The translations under genes and the position numbers were made by a program. Below are positions 31,950 through 45,473 of a stretch of 64,000 bases of DNA, in pieces. The number at the start of each line of letters is the position of its first letter. Position 1 is the first letter of the stretch. This DNA comes from Corella eumyota (Eukaryota > Chordata > Ascidiacea > Phlebobranchia > Corellidae), in assembly GCA_963082875.1 (NCBI GenBank), contig OY720103.1, positions 8,370,001-8,434,000 on the forward strand. Direction: 5' to 3'. The notes beneath the pieces were generated by a model. The model was not told the origin of the DNA. It searched no databases and worked only from the letters and a program-made list of their open reading frames with translations.

Positions 31950-33984
31950 AATATTATTTTACTATCATGAAGTTGGTTGTTATTTTAAAAAAAAATTTTT
32001 CTGATTACTTTAAAATAATACGTTAAACTTTAAACACCACGAAGATTTGTAAACCTATCATGACGTTTATGTTAAATTAGGCTATTGTTTATCTTCCGAC
32101 TGTAATTAACAGCTTATGCAAATTCTAACTCGCGAATATAAAAAAAGTCGACTAAATTTTATTATTTTTTTTGATATTCTGTGCAATGTTTTTGCACAAG
32201 TAGCAAATTTAATAATTTTGATTGTTCTTAATGATTGGTTGTGTACAAGAATATGAGATTCCGACTATTTAAAAAAAATTAACACTAAATTTACTTTGAA
32301 GTCCAAATCCATGTTTGTTTGGTGGCGTCCGTTTAGTAAAACTAAATTGCCAGGTTTAATTTAAGTATATGCACTTAATATGAAGCGTAAATGACTAGAT
32401 TAAAATATGAATCAATACCAGAAAAAAAACAGATAAATTTTTGTGCGACAAGAAATGTTAAATATAAACTGCAAATTTCATAAACAAGTTATAATTAAAA
32501 GCATTCGATATACTTTTGACATCGAAAAAAGAAAGTCAAAGCTTGTCAGCACATAAAATTTCGTATTAAATCAACATCAAATATTTTTTTTATTAAAATT
32601 AAAGTAAGTTTATGTGAATTTATTTTAAATAAGTTACATACCAATCAACCTTAATGACAACTTAATTTCTAATATCTTAAAAAAAAACTTATTTTAGCTG
32701 TGTTTTTTAAAAGAAAAAAGCAAAAATAGCACTTAAAATATAAATTTACCATTTGACTTTAAAAAGCTGCTATGGTTTTTTGTTAAAAAAAAGAATGCCC
32801 TATTAAATGGTTGTCACAGTAATTCTGACGCAGGGTTTAAAATAACGAAAATAAATGCAAGTAATTAAAAGTAACTTAAATGTAAACACATCAAAAAATT
32901 AAGTAAATTATTAATGAAACAAAAAAAATAAAATTAAAGTTACCATATTTTTCAACAAAAGCGCAAAATTTTATTATTTGCTTCCTGTAGAGTTTCTACA
33001 AAGTGTTAAAAAAGGGCAAATTCTAACTAACTTTATCGAACCGCTGACATTTTGTGATGTGCATATTTTGGTATGCAAGAAGTTAATTAAACTTTTGTAA
33101 TCGAGGAATATTTTAGTTATTTGCAGCTAATAGCTTAGTTCGACATCATTTTGCAGAAGCATTTGGTAAGTGCAACAGTCATTAAATACACTTTTCTGTC
33201 TGTCTGTTTAATATTAAAACTGTGTTGATGGAATACACTAACAAAAGTAAGGTTGCCTATTTTTATTGCAAACTTAGGCTATTTATGTACATTACACAAA
33301 CACTTGAACAATAAGAGTAGGACAACAACATAAACATGGGGTGATGTTGTGATTGTATAGAGAAGAGAAAGGATGGCTAGGAAAAGGAGGAGGGAGGGGG
33401 GTGGTGGAGATTTAAGTATGTAGAGGTAAAAGAATATTTATTCGAAAGAAAAGTTAAATAGATTATCAACAAAAACTTTATAATCTGAGGTGTCTTAATT
33501 ACAATGCTTAATAATATATCGTGTTATTTTATAGAAGAGCTGACAAGATGAACAAGAAAATTAATAAATTGTTTATAAATATTTTCGTTGAAATCTATTG
33601 TCAGTTGTTACATAACTTGCACCATTATTTCCCCAAAGTTTTTAGTTTTAAACTTAATAGACGCTTATAATAAAATAAATCTGTTATGCTACTTTGCTTT
33701 TTATTGTGTCAATTCAAGCTCTATTAAAATGAGAATTTGAAATATACAAAATACGTTTTAAATTATATAGGAAATAGACAATAATAAATAAATTTTGCGT
33801 ACGCCGTGTGAAAGGGCCTTTATTTTAAACAATTAACTATTAAATCTAAAAATAGCGTGTTTACAGCAAATAAATTCAAAAAGTTTCTGGGGAAGCATGC
33901 CCATTATTTCGTTTTTTGTTTGGACAGACTTAACATTTTTAAAGTTTTAATTAACAAAACATTATTTATCAAATTTGACAGTGC

Positions 33985-34057
33985 GGGTGCGTGGCGCAAT
34001 GGATAACGCGTCTGCCTACGGAGCAGAAGATTCCAGGTTCGAGTCCTGGCGCGCTCG
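33985..34057 (+). tRNA. tRNA-Arg(ACG), unit 5
   Basis: Same intact gene as unit 1. Confidence 0.96.
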
Positions 34058-35326
34058 TATTTTATTTAGCAAAATTTTTCCTACTTTAAGTACGTGAAAT
34101 ACTTATTTATGCTTAAGACATATTTATTTGTTCACTTTTCATCACACACAGAGTTACGGTTGCTAATTGAATCACACGATGTAATTGATAAAGTCGGTTT
34201 CATTTCACAATGGCATTGTGACGTTGAATAAAAGGGCAAAAAATTTGTACTTTTTTGCATAGGGAAGGGTGACCCTTGCCTAAATTTTTTTAAATCATTT
34301 TACAATTAATAAAACAAAAATAAACAATTGGATTAGGTTAAAGTAGTGATTGGGCTTCGTGAATAATAAAAAAGTGGCAATAAAGAGTAGGAAATGTATG
34401 TAATTTTTTTATACGCTATTTGAAGCGGTTTTATTGCATACTGTACAAAATCGTAAAACATACTCGTTGGGTTAATAAGTTTGCTTTGTTCTTTAAAAAC
34501 ACGATTAATAACGATAAAATTGCATCGCAGCGAAACAAAGCCATGTGTATTATAAGACGTCTTATATTTCTAGTTGTTGTTTAATTGTAAAAAAACTTAA
34601 AAAATGAGAAGCTGAATAAGTCAAGATGTAGTTTTTAAACAACAAATTTAATTTTCATACACAAAAGGTAAGTATTCTTTTTCTGAAAATAATTTTTAAC
34701 TAGGGATATTCTCGGATAGAACATAAAAAGCCAATTTGCCAATTCGGTAAGTGATTGGTTTTGTGATAACAAACAAGGAGGTGCCTAGAATAAACATCCT
34801 TTTATTGCAAAGTCTGAATAGTGGTAGCGTTAATCGGTTTTGCAACGCTTTGCAATAAAACTTGCAAATGCTTACTAGCAAGATTTATTACCGTCAACAT
34901 TGTCACCAGACCAAGGAGCACAGTTTCAGTCGATACTTTTTAGGATTAAAATTTTCTTGACCTCACTCCCTACAAGAGTCTTTTACAGCGTTTATTTGTT
35001 CAAGCAAATGCTCAAAATATCAAAAACATTTTACTTAAAGTGGTAAAGGTTCATGATTTTTACTTTGGGTATAAAATTAGGTATTTTATTGTCAATTATG
35101 CTTAAATATTTGCTTGATTAATAAAAAATAAGATAAATATTTTGCTTTTAAATTTAGTTTGATTATATTATACGACATCGATGCGTGTTTGTTTGCTGAA
35201 ATTTAGTCTAGTTATTATAAAGGTTATATTTTAATTTACTGTGTAAGTTTTTTTTATAAAAAAAAGGTTTAAACGGTTTTGAACCAAATGTCATTTTTTT
35301 TAAAATAAATCAAGTTAAAATGAAAT

Positions 35327-35408
35327 TACTGGGTGTGGGGTTCGAAACCACGCGGACATTCGTCCATTGGAACTTAAGTCCAACGCCTTAACCACTCGCC
35401 AACCCAGT
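35327..35408 (-). pseudogene. tRNA-Leu(TAA), unit 5, damaged
   Basis: 82 nt. One C is missing from the D stem, so the A box reads TGGCGAGTGG instead of TGGCCGAGTGG. G53 has become T, which breaks the invariant 53-61 pair and the first base of the B box. Acceptor, anticodon and variable arms are intact. Both internal promoter boxes are hit, so loss of function is likely. Confidence 0.88.
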
Positions 35409-36472
35409 AAGTGCGAAAGCCTTGTTAAGATGCTAATAAACATAAATCTTAAGTAAGCCACCAATTGTGATTGGCAGCCTTATGCCTTATTGTCTTTCGA
35501 AACTTTGATTTTAAGTCAATTTTTTTTGGTTGGTTTAAACAAGGTGTTTGCGTAGCGAGCTTTGTGCGTACTTCGCGTCCTACTATTTCCTCGGGTATTC
35601 TAAACTTTTTTGGGGTGGTTCATTTTAAAGTAGGAAATGTCATTTTGTATTGCCTTTAACATGCATTTTATTTAAATAACACGATTAGATATATAAAACT
35701 GTTATTATATTGCAAAACCTGTTACAGCAATAAAATAAATTTTAAATGGGCAAGTAATTCTTTTCTTTAATGAAATGCAATAACAGTCTTTAATTTAGTA
35801 ACCATAATTATTTTTGTAATTGCGACAAAAATTATTTTAAATCACTTTATTAACAAAAGTAAATTAACGTAAAAGTTGCAACAAATATTTGCAGCTGGCC
35901 ATTTACCCACAACCAGCAATTCGAATTTTTATCACTTTTGCTTATTTATTAAACATATATGTAGTTTTACAGACGTGATCCTACAACTTGAGTTGTAATA
36001 AAAAATATCTATCGGCTTACGTTTAAAAAATTAAAAATACGAACAATATGCCTTTTTTCTTTTAACTTTATTAATTGTTAGTCCACAAATAAGATTGGTT
36101 TGATTAAAATTCGATAAAAAATGTTAAAATTTAACATTCGTTTGATTAAAATTTGACAATTTGTTCAGCAAAATTTTATAAAATTCTGTTTTTAAAAATT
36201 ATACAAATAGCATATATACCTTATTCAAATAGGAACAAAGTTGGTTGTTAGAAACGGTCAAAAGAATAACAGCAATTATAACTGTAAAGAAACTGCACTT
36301 AGCATATCTACACATATTACTGTAAATACCTAGCTTATTGGGACAAAAATCTACACTTAACCAATAAAAATAATTAAAACCCCAAAACCATGAAAAAATT
36401 ACAATGCCATGGGACGAGCATTTAAATAATTGAATAAAATCACGCTAGCTGCCTCAAGAAGGAAAAGCAAGA

Positions 36473-37261
36473 GTTGCCGTGACCGATTGGTTAAGGCTAT
36501 AAAAAAGGAAACTAATCAGCACTGCAGGCACAAGTTCGAATCCTGCCGAAAACGCATTTTTTTTGCATTTTTTAATTAAAAATTAAATTAAATAAATACA
36601 ATTTTAGAAATCAAAGTTGCCTTGAAAAGTAAACAAAAAAGTTGTCGTGGCCGAGGCCATAGACTTACAATCTTTTAGGCGCTGTCCGCACATATTCGAA
36701 TCCTGCCGACAACGAATTTTTTTATTTAGTTTTAGTTCAAATTTAAATAATTAATTAAAATCGCGCTAGCTGCTCGGGGAAAAAAACTTATTTTAGACTT
36801 GATTTCTTTTAGGCTCTGCCCGCGAAGGTTCGAGTCCAGCCGATAACGCATTTTTATTTCAGTTTTGTTATAAAATTAATTTAAATCACGCTAGCTGCTC
36901 CGAGAATCCAACATAACAGTTGTCAGGTTCGAATCCTGCCGACAACGCATTATTTTATTTTAAATACAAATTTAATTAACTAATTAAAATCACGCGAGGT
37001 GCTTCTAGAATGGAACATTAGAGTTGTCGTGGCCGATTGGTGGAGCTATAGGTTTGAGTTTTTTGAGGCTCTGCCCGCGCAGGTTCGACTCATGCCGACA
37101 ACGCTTTATTTTATGTTTTAATACAACTTTAAATAATTTGATTAAATCACGCTGGCTGCTCCGAGATTCCAACATACGAATTGGCGTGGCCGAGTCGTTA
37201 AGGCAATCGACTTGAAATCTTTTGCGCTTTGCCCGCGAAGGTTCGAATCCTGTCGACAACG
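36473..37261 (+). repeat. tRNA-Ser-like cluster, unit 5
   Basis: Six copies, with a at 36473-36554, e at 37023-37103 and f at 37180-37261; same state as unit 2. Confidence 0.87.
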
Positions 37262-37414
37262 GATTTTTTTTTACTAATTTTTTAACTAAAATTACGCTAG
37301 CTGCCTTAAAGGGAACAAAGAGTTTATCCACAAAAAATAAGTAACGTTGTTCAGTGGATATCGTTGGACAGTACCTTCATAATAAAACTTTTACTGATCG
37401 TGCGGTAAATGATT

Positions 37415-37486
37415 AGGCGCTAATGGGGATCGACCCCAGGACCTTCTTTTTACTAGACAGGCGCTTTAACACTATGTCATAATGCC
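37415..37486 (-). pseudogene. tRNA-Thr(AGT)-like, unit 5
   Basis: Same degenerate sequence as in unit 1. Confidence 0.75.
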
Positions 37487-37871
37487 TTTAAAGAAAGTCG
37501 ATGTATCAGTCATGTCGTTACAAACAAATGTATTTAAAATAAAGTAAAGTATTTTAATATTTAAATTCTTGTTGAAAACTCCCAAATTGAACGATCTATG
37601 CATCATAACATTAAAACGCACGTCGAAAATAAAAAAACTATTTCTACACGGACCGTCTGGGTGAAAACCAGAAATCCCAAGCTTGACAAGCATAAACTTT
37701 ACCACCGATGTTTAATATTGTCTCCAAGATAAGTTTTGTTAAAAATGGAGTGTAGTAAATTTATTGATTAATAACTGCCCTTAGCTGTCGGTTGTTTACA
37801 AGAATATAAAATTCTGTCTAATTTCTTTCAAAATTAAACGCTAAATTAAGTAATGTCTAAATCCATGTTTA

Positions 37872-38015
37872 CCTCCAACTTTAAAGAGTTAAACGCGCCA
37901 ATGATTGCGACACAGAAACGACTGATTTGCGACATTTCTATCAAATTTGCAAAGCAAAATTGTAAAAAAAGCGATTATATATTTGACCCTAGGTGGACTC
38001 GAACCGCAATCTTTT
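37872..38015 (-). pseudogene. tRNA-Asn-like remnants, unit 6
   Basis: As in unit 3 but with six bases (TCGGTT) missing from the anticodon arm of the 5' remnant, now 37872-37919. The deletion is shared with unit 7. Confidence 0.78.
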
Positions 38016-38636
38016 AAATTAAAAAGAAAATAATAATGATAAACATTTATCTAATAATTAAATACATAAAATTTGATTTAATAATTTAGTTGATAATCAT
38101 AATTAATTTATGTTTATCTTTATTTATTAATAGAGATTTATTTCAAAAATGATGAAATTATTTTAAATCTTATTTTATTTATCAAATAAATCTAGTTGTA
38201 AGTATTTTTGCTTGTTGTGATGATGAATTTAAAATTACTTTGACACAATTATTGCGTTTTAAAAAAACCCTTTTCAATATAAATATATTAAAACAGTTTT
38301 ACAAACGTAAACATGTGCATTACCAGCTTCTTTTAAACATCTTTAGAAGACAAAAATAATTTTATAAATCCAAAATCAGATGATTGATTTAATGGAAGTT
38401 AAAGAATCTGTATTTTTCCATTAATCTTAAAGGTTGATAAACTACTTTTTTTGCTAGATGGTGGACTAAATTGCAGAAAAAATCTTAAAGGTCTGTGTTT
38501 TTTTCAAAACTCCTTTATATTGCCCACCACTTGCCTGAACATTACCAGACAGGATTGCATAATTAGTAATAACAAATTTTAACTTGTTTAAAAAAACTTT
38601 TGAATCGAATCAGTATTTTATTTATTTAGACACCAA

Positions 38637-38708
38637 GGCTTCATAGCTTAGTGGTAAAGCGTCTGTCTCGTAAACAGGAGATCCTGGGTTCAATCTCCAG
38701 AAACGCCT
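38637..38708 (+). tRNA. tRNA-Thr(CGT), unit 6, acceptor stem impaired
   Basis: Same gene sequence as unit 1; the upstream flank reads TTTAGACACC, as in units 7 and 8. Confidence 0.7.
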
Positions 38709-40743
38709 AATATTATTTTACTATCATGAAGTTAGTTGTTATTTTAAAAAAAAATTTTTCTGATTACTTTAAAATAATACGTTAAACTTTAAACACCACG
38801 AAGATTTGTAAACCTATCATGACGTTTATGTTAAATTAGGCTATTGTTTATCTTCCGACTGTAATTAACAGCTTATGCAAATTCTAACTCGCGAATATAA
38901 AAAAAGTCGACTAAATTTTATTATTTTTTTTGATATTCTGTGCAATGTTTTTGCACAAGTAGCAAATTTAATAATTTTGATTGTTCTTAATGATTGGTTG
39001 TGTACAAGAATATGAGATTCCGACTATTTAAAAAAAATTAACACTAAATTTACTTTGAAGTCCAAATCCATGTTTGTTTGGTGGCGTCCGTTTAGTAAAA
39101 CTAAATTGCCAGGTTTAATTTAAGTATATGCACTTAATATGAAGCGTAAATGACTAGATTAAAATATGAATCAATACCAGAAAAAAAACAGATAAATTTT
39201 TGTGCGACAAGAAATGTTAAATATAAACTGCAAATTTCATAAACAAGTTATAATTAAAAGCATTCGATATACTTTTGACATCGAAAAAAGAAAGTCAAAG
39301 CTTGTCAGCACATAAAATTTCGTATTAAATCAACATCAAATATTTTTTTTATTAAAATTAAAGTAAGTTTATGTGAATTTATTTTAAATAAGTTACATAC
39401 CAATCAACCTTAATGACAACTTAATTTCTAATATCTTAAAAAAAAACTTATTTTAGCTGTGTTTTTTAAAAGAAAAAAGCAAAAATAGCACTTAAAATAT
39501 AAATTTACCATTTGACTTTAAAAAGCTGCTATGGTTTTTTGTTAAAAAAAAGAATGCCCTATTAAATGGTTGTCACAGTAATTCTGACGCAGGGTTTAAA
39601 ATAACGAAAATAAATGCAAGTAATTAAAAGTAACTTAAATGTAAACACATCAAAAAATTAAGTAAATTATTAATGAAACAAAAAAAATAAAATTAAAGTT
39701 ACCATATTTTTCAACAAAAGCGCAAAATTTTATTATTTGCTTCCTGTAGAGTTTCTACAAAGTGTTAAAAAAGGGCAAATTCTAACTAACTTTATCGAAC
39801 CGCTGACATTTTGTGATGTGCATATTTTGGTATGCAAGAAGTTAATTAAACTTTTGTAATCGAGGAATATTTTAGTTATTTGCAGCTAATAGCTTAGTTC
39901 GACATCATTTTGCAGAAGCATTTGGTAAGTGCAACAGTCATTAAATACACTTTTCTGTCTGTCTGTTTAATATTAAAACTGTGTTGATGGAATACACTAA
40001 CAAAAGTAAGGTTGCCTATTTTTATTGCAAACTTAGGCTATTTATGTACATTACACAAACACTTGAACAATAAGAGTAGGACAACAACATAAACATGGGG
40101 TGATGTTGTGATTGTATAGAGAAGAGAAAGGATGGCTAGGAAAAGGAGGAGGGAGGGGGGTGGTGGAGATTTAAGTATGTAGAGGTAAAAGAATATTTAT
40201 TCGAAAGAAAAGTTAAATAGATTATCAACAAAAACTTTATAATCTGAGGTGTCTTAATTACAATGCTTAATAATATATCGTGTTATTTTATAGAAGAGCT
40301 GACAAGATGAACAAGAAAATTAATAAATTGTTTATAAATATTTTCGTTGAAATCTATTGTCAGTTGTTACATAACTTGCACCATTATTTCCCCAAAGTTT
40401 TTAGTTTTAAACTTAATAGACGCTTATAATAAAATAAATCTGTTATGCTACTTTGCTTTTTATTGTGTCAATTCAAGCTCTATTAAAATGAGAATTTGAA
40501 ATATACAAAATACGTTTTAAATTATATAGGAAATAGACAATAATAAATAAATTTTGCGTACGCCGTGTGAAAGGGCCTTTATTTTAAACAATTAACTATT
40601 AAATCTAAAAATAGCGTGTTTACAGCAAATAAATTCAAAAAGTTTCTGGGGAAGCATGCCCATTATTTCGTTTTTTGTTTGGACAGACTTAACATTTTTA
40701 AAGTTTTAATTAACAAAACATTATTTATCAAATTTGACAGTGC

Positions 40744-40816
40744 GGGTGCGTGGCGCAATGGATAACGCGTCTGCCTACGGAGCAGAAGATTCCAGGTTCG
40801 AGTCCTGGCGCGCTCG
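40744..40816 (+). tRNA. tRNA-Arg(ACG), unit 6
   Basis: Same intact gene as unit 1. Confidence 0.96.
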
Positions 40817-42085
40817 TATTTTATTTAGCAAAATTTTTCCTACTTTAAGTACGTGAAATACTTATTTATGCTTAAGACATATTTATTTGTTCACTTTTCA
40901 TCACACACAGAGTTACGGTTGCTAATTGAATCACACGATGTAATTGATAAAGTCGGTTTCATTTCACAATGGCATTGTGACGTGGAATAAAAGGGCAAAA
41001 AATTTGTACTTTTTTGCATAGGAAAGGGTGACCCTTGCCTAAATTTTTTTAAATCATTTTACAATTAATAAAACAAAAATAAACAATTGGATTAGGTTAA
41101 AGTAGTGATTGGGCTTCGTGAATAATAAAAAAGTGGCAATAAAGAGTAGGAAATGTATGTAATTTTTTTATACGCTATTTGAAGCGGTTTTATTGCATAC
41201 TGTACAAAATCGTAAAACATACTCGTTGGGTTAATAAGTTTGCTTTGTTCTTTAAAAACACGATTAATAACGATAAAATTGCATCGCAGCGAAACAAAGC
41301 CATGTGTATTATAAGACGTCTTATATTTCTAGTTGTTGTTTAATTGTAAAAAAACTTAAAAAATGAGAAGCTGAATAAGTCAAGATGTAGTTTTTAAACA
41401 ACAAATTTAATTTTCATACACAAAAGGTAAGTATTCTTTTTCTGAAAATAATTTTTAACTAGGGATATTCTCGGATAGAACATAAGAAGCCAATTTTCCA
41501 ATTCGGTAAGTGATTGGTTTTGTGATAACAAACAAGGAGGTGCCTAGAATAAACATCCTTATATTGCAAAGTCTGAATAGTGGTAGCGTTAATCGGTTTT
41601 GCAACGCTTTGCAATAAAACTTGCAAATGCTTACTAGCAAGATTTATTACCGTCAACATTGTCACCAGACCAAGGAGCACAGTTTCAGTCGATACTTTTT
41701 AGGATTAAAATTTTCTTGACCTCACTCCCTACAAGAGTCTTTTACAGCGTTTATTTGTTCAAGCAAATGCTCAAAATATCAAAAACATTTTACTTAAAGT
41801 GGTAAAGGTTCATGATTTTTACTTTGGGTATAAAATTAGGTATTTTATTGTCAATTATGCTTAAATATTTGCTTGATTAATAAAAAATAAGATAAATATT
41901 TTGCTTTTAAATTTAGTTTGATTATATTATACGACATCGATGCGTGTTTGTTTGCTGAAATTTAGTCTAGTTATTATAAAGGTTATATTTTAATTTACTG
42001 TGTAAGTTTTTTTTATAAAAAAAAGGTTTAAACGGTTTTGAACCAAATGTCATTTTTTTTAAAATAAATCAAGTTAAAATGAAAT

Positions 42086-42167
42086 TACTGGGTGTGGGGT
42101 TCGAAACCACGCGGACATTCGTCCATTGGAACTTAAGTCCAACGCCTTAACCACTCGCCAACCCAGT
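42086..42167 (-). pseudogene. tRNA-Leu(TAA), unit 6, damaged
   Basis: Carries both changes of the unit 5 copy: one C lost in the D stem/A box, and G53 changed to T in the T stem/B box. Probably the same allele by descent. Confidence 0.88.
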
Positions 42168-43231
42168 AAGTGCGAAAGCCTTGTTAAGATGCTAATAAAC
42201 ATAAATCTTAAGTAAGCCACCAATTGTGATTGGCAGCCTTATGCCTTATTGTCTTTCGAAACTTTGATTTTAAGTCAATTTTTTTTGGTTGGTTTAAACA
42301 AGGTGTTTGCGTAGCGAGCTTTGTGCGTACTTCGCGTCCTACTATTTCCTCGGGTATTCTAAACTTTTTTGGGGTGGTTCATTTTAAAGTAGGAAATGTC
42401 ATTTTGTATTGCCTTTAACATGCATTTTATTTAAATAACACGATTAGATATATAAAACTGTTATTATATTGCAAAACCTGTTACAGCAATAAAATAAATT
42501 TTAAATGGGCAAGTAATTCTTTTCTTTAATGAAATGCAATAACAGTCTTTAATTTAGTAACCATAATTATTTTTGTAATTGCGACAAAAATTATTTTAAA
42601 TCACTTTATTAACAAAAGTAAATTAACGTAAAAGTTGCAACAAATATTTGCAGCTGGCCATTTACCCACAACCAGCAATTCGAATTTTTATCACTTTTGC
42701 TTATTTATTAAACATATATGTAGTTTTACAGACGTGATCCTACAACTTGAGTTGTAATAAAAAATATCTATCGGCTTACGTTTAAAAAATTAAAAATACG
42801 AACAATATGCCTTTTTTCTTTTAACTTTATTAATTGTTAGTCCACAAATAAGATTGGTTTGATTAAAATTCGATAAAAAATGTTAAAATTTAACATTCGT
42901 TTGATTAAAATTTGACAATTTGTTCAGCAAAATTTTATAAAATTCTGTTTTTAAAAATTATACAAATAGCATATATACCTTATTCAAATAGGAACAAAGT
43001 TGGTTGTTAGAAACGGTCAAAAGAATAACAGCAATTATAACTGTAAAGAAACTGCACTTAGCATATCTACACATATTACTGTAAATACCTAGCTTATTGG
43101 GACAAAAATCTACACTTAACCAATAAAAATAATTAAAACCCCAAAACCATGAAAAAATTACAATGCCATGGGACGAGCATTTAAATAATTGAATAAAATC
43201 ACGCTAGCTGCCTCAAGAAGGAAAAGCAAGA

Positions 43232-44020
43232 GTTGCCGTGACCGATTGGTTAAGGCTATAAAAAAGGAAACTAATCAGCACTGCAGGCACAAGTTCGAAT
43301 CCTGCCGAAAACGCATTTTTTTTGCATTTTTTAATTAAAAATTAAATTAAATAAATACAATTTTAGAAATCAAAGTTGCCTTGAAAAGTAAACAAAAAAG
43401 TTGTCGTGGCCGAGGCCATAGACTTACAATCTTTTAGGCGCTGTCCGCACATATTCGAATCCTGCCGACAACGAATTTTTTTATTTAGTTTTAGTTCAAA
43501 TTTAAATAATTAATTAAAATCGCGCTAGCTGCTCGGGGAAAAAAACTTATTTTAGACTTGATTTCTTTTAGGCTCTGCCCGCGAAGGTTCGAGTCCAGCC
43601 GATAACGCATTTTTATTTCAGTTTTGTTATAAAATTAATTTAAATCACGCTAGCTGCTCCGAGAATCCAACATAACAGTTGTCAGGTTCGAATCCTGCCG
43701 ACAACGCATTATTTTATTTTAAATACAAATTTAATTAACTAATTAAAATCACGCGAGGTGCTTCTAGAATGGAACATTAGAGTTGTCGTGGCCGATTGGT
43801 GGAGCTATAGGTTTGAGTTTTTTGAGGCTCTGCCCGCGCAGGTTCGACTCATGCCGACAACGCTTTATTTTATGTTTTAATACAACTTTAAATAATTTGA
43901 TTAAATCACGCTGGCTGCTCCGAGATTCCAACATACGAATTGGCGTGGCCGAGTCGTTAAGGCAATCGACTTGAAATCTTTTGCGCTTTGCCCGCGAAGG
44001 TTCGAATCCTGTCGACAACG
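43232..44020 (+). repeat. tRNA-Ser-like cluster, unit 6
   Basis: Six copies, with a at 43232-43313, e at 43782-43862 and f at 43939-44020; same state as unit 2. Confidence 0.87.
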
Positions 44021-44173
44021 GATTTTTTTTTACTAATTTTTTAACTAAAATTACGCTAGCTGCCTTAAAGGGAACAAAGAGTTTATCCACAAAAAATAAG
44101 TAACGTTGTTCAGTGGATATCGTTGGACAGTACCTTCATAATAAAACTTTTACTGATCGTGCGGTAAATGATT

Positions 44174-44245
44174 AGGCGCTAATGGGGATCGACCCCAGGA
44201 CCTTCTTTTTACTAGACAGGCGCTTTAACACTATGTCATAATGCC
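44174..44245 (-). pseudogene. tRNA-Thr(AGT)-like, unit 6
   Basis: Same degenerate sequence as in unit 1. Confidence 0.75.
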
Positions 44246-44630
44246 TTTAAAGAAAGTCGATGTATCAGTCATGTCGTTACAAACAAATGTATTTAAAATA
44301 AAGTAAAGTATTTTAATATTTAAATTCTTGTTGAAAACTCCCAAATTGAACGATCTATGCATCATAACATTAAAACGCACGTCGAAAATAAAAAAACTAT
44401 TTCTACACGGACCGTCTGGGTGAAAACCAGAAATCCCAAGCTTGACAAGCATAAACTTTACCACCGATGTTTAATATTGTCTCCAAGATAAGTTTTGTTA
44501 AAAATGGAGTGTAGTAAATTTATTGATTAATAACTGCCCTTAGCTGTCGGTTGTTTACAAGAATATAAAATTCTGTCTAATTTCTTTCAAAATTAAACGC
44601 TAAATTAAGTAATGTCTAAATCCATGTTTA

Positions 44631-44774
44631 CCTCCAACTTTAAAGAGTTAAACGCGCCAATGATTGCGACACAGAAACGACTGATTTGCGACATTTCTAT
44701 CAAATTTGCAAAGCAAAATTGTAAAAAAAGCGATTATATATTTGACCCTAGGTGGACTCGAACCGCAATCTTTT
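44631..44774 (-). pseudogene. tRNA-Asn-like remnants, unit 7
   Basis: Same 6-bp-deleted form as unit 6; the 5' remnant is 44631-44678. Confidence 0.78.
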
Positions 44775-45401
44775 AAATTAAAAAGAAAATAATAATGATA
44801 AACATTTATCTAATAATTAAATACATAAAATTTGATTTAATAATTTAGTTGATAATCATAATTAATTTATGTTTATGATTATCTTTATTTATTAATAGAG
44901 ATTTATTTCAAAAATGATGAAATTATTTTAAATCTTATTTTATTTATCAAATAAATCTAGTTGTAAGTATTTTTGCTTGTTGTGATGATGAATTTAAAAT
45001 TACTTTGACACAATTATTGCGTTTTAAAAAAACCCTTTTCAATATAAATATATTAAAACAGTTTTACAAACGTAAACATGTGCATTACCAGCTTCTTTTA
45101 AACATCTTTAGAAGACAAAAATAATTTTATAAATCCAAAATCAGATGATTGATTTAATGGAAGTTAAAGAATCTGTATTTTTCCATTAATCTTAAAGGTT
45201 GATAAACTACTTTTTTTGCTAGATGGTGGACTAAATTGCAGAAAAAATCTTAAAGGTCTGTGTTTTTTTCAAAACTCCTTTATATTGCCCACCACTTGCC
45301 TGAACATTACCAGACAGGATTGCATAATTAGTAATAACAAATTTTAACTTGTTTAAAAAAACTTTTGAATCGAATCAGTATTTTATTTATTTAGACACCA
45401 A

Positions 45402-45473
45402 GGCTTCATAGCTTAGTGGTAAAGCGTCTGTCTCGTAAACAGGAGATCCTGGGTTCAATCTCCAGAAACGCCT
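45402..45473 (+). tRNA. tRNA-Thr(CGT), unit 7, acceptor stem impaired
   Basis: Same gene sequence as unit 1; TTTAGACACC flank. Confidence 0.7.

Larger units (their letters stand above)
30907..37677 (+). repeat. Repeat unit 5, short type
   Basis: Complete 6771-bp short unit. Its left half matches unit 3 closely, but its tRNA-Leu copy carries two damaging changes. The sequence around 34720-34810 has several private substitutions. Confidence 0.96.
37678..44436 (+). repeat. Repeat unit 6, short type
   Basis: Complete 6759-bp short unit. It carries two 6-bp deletions, one in the Asn-like remnant (near 37882) and one near 38115, and the same damaged tRNA-Leu allele as unit 5. It has TTTAGACACC before tRNA-Thr, shared with units 7 and 8. 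Confidence 0.96.
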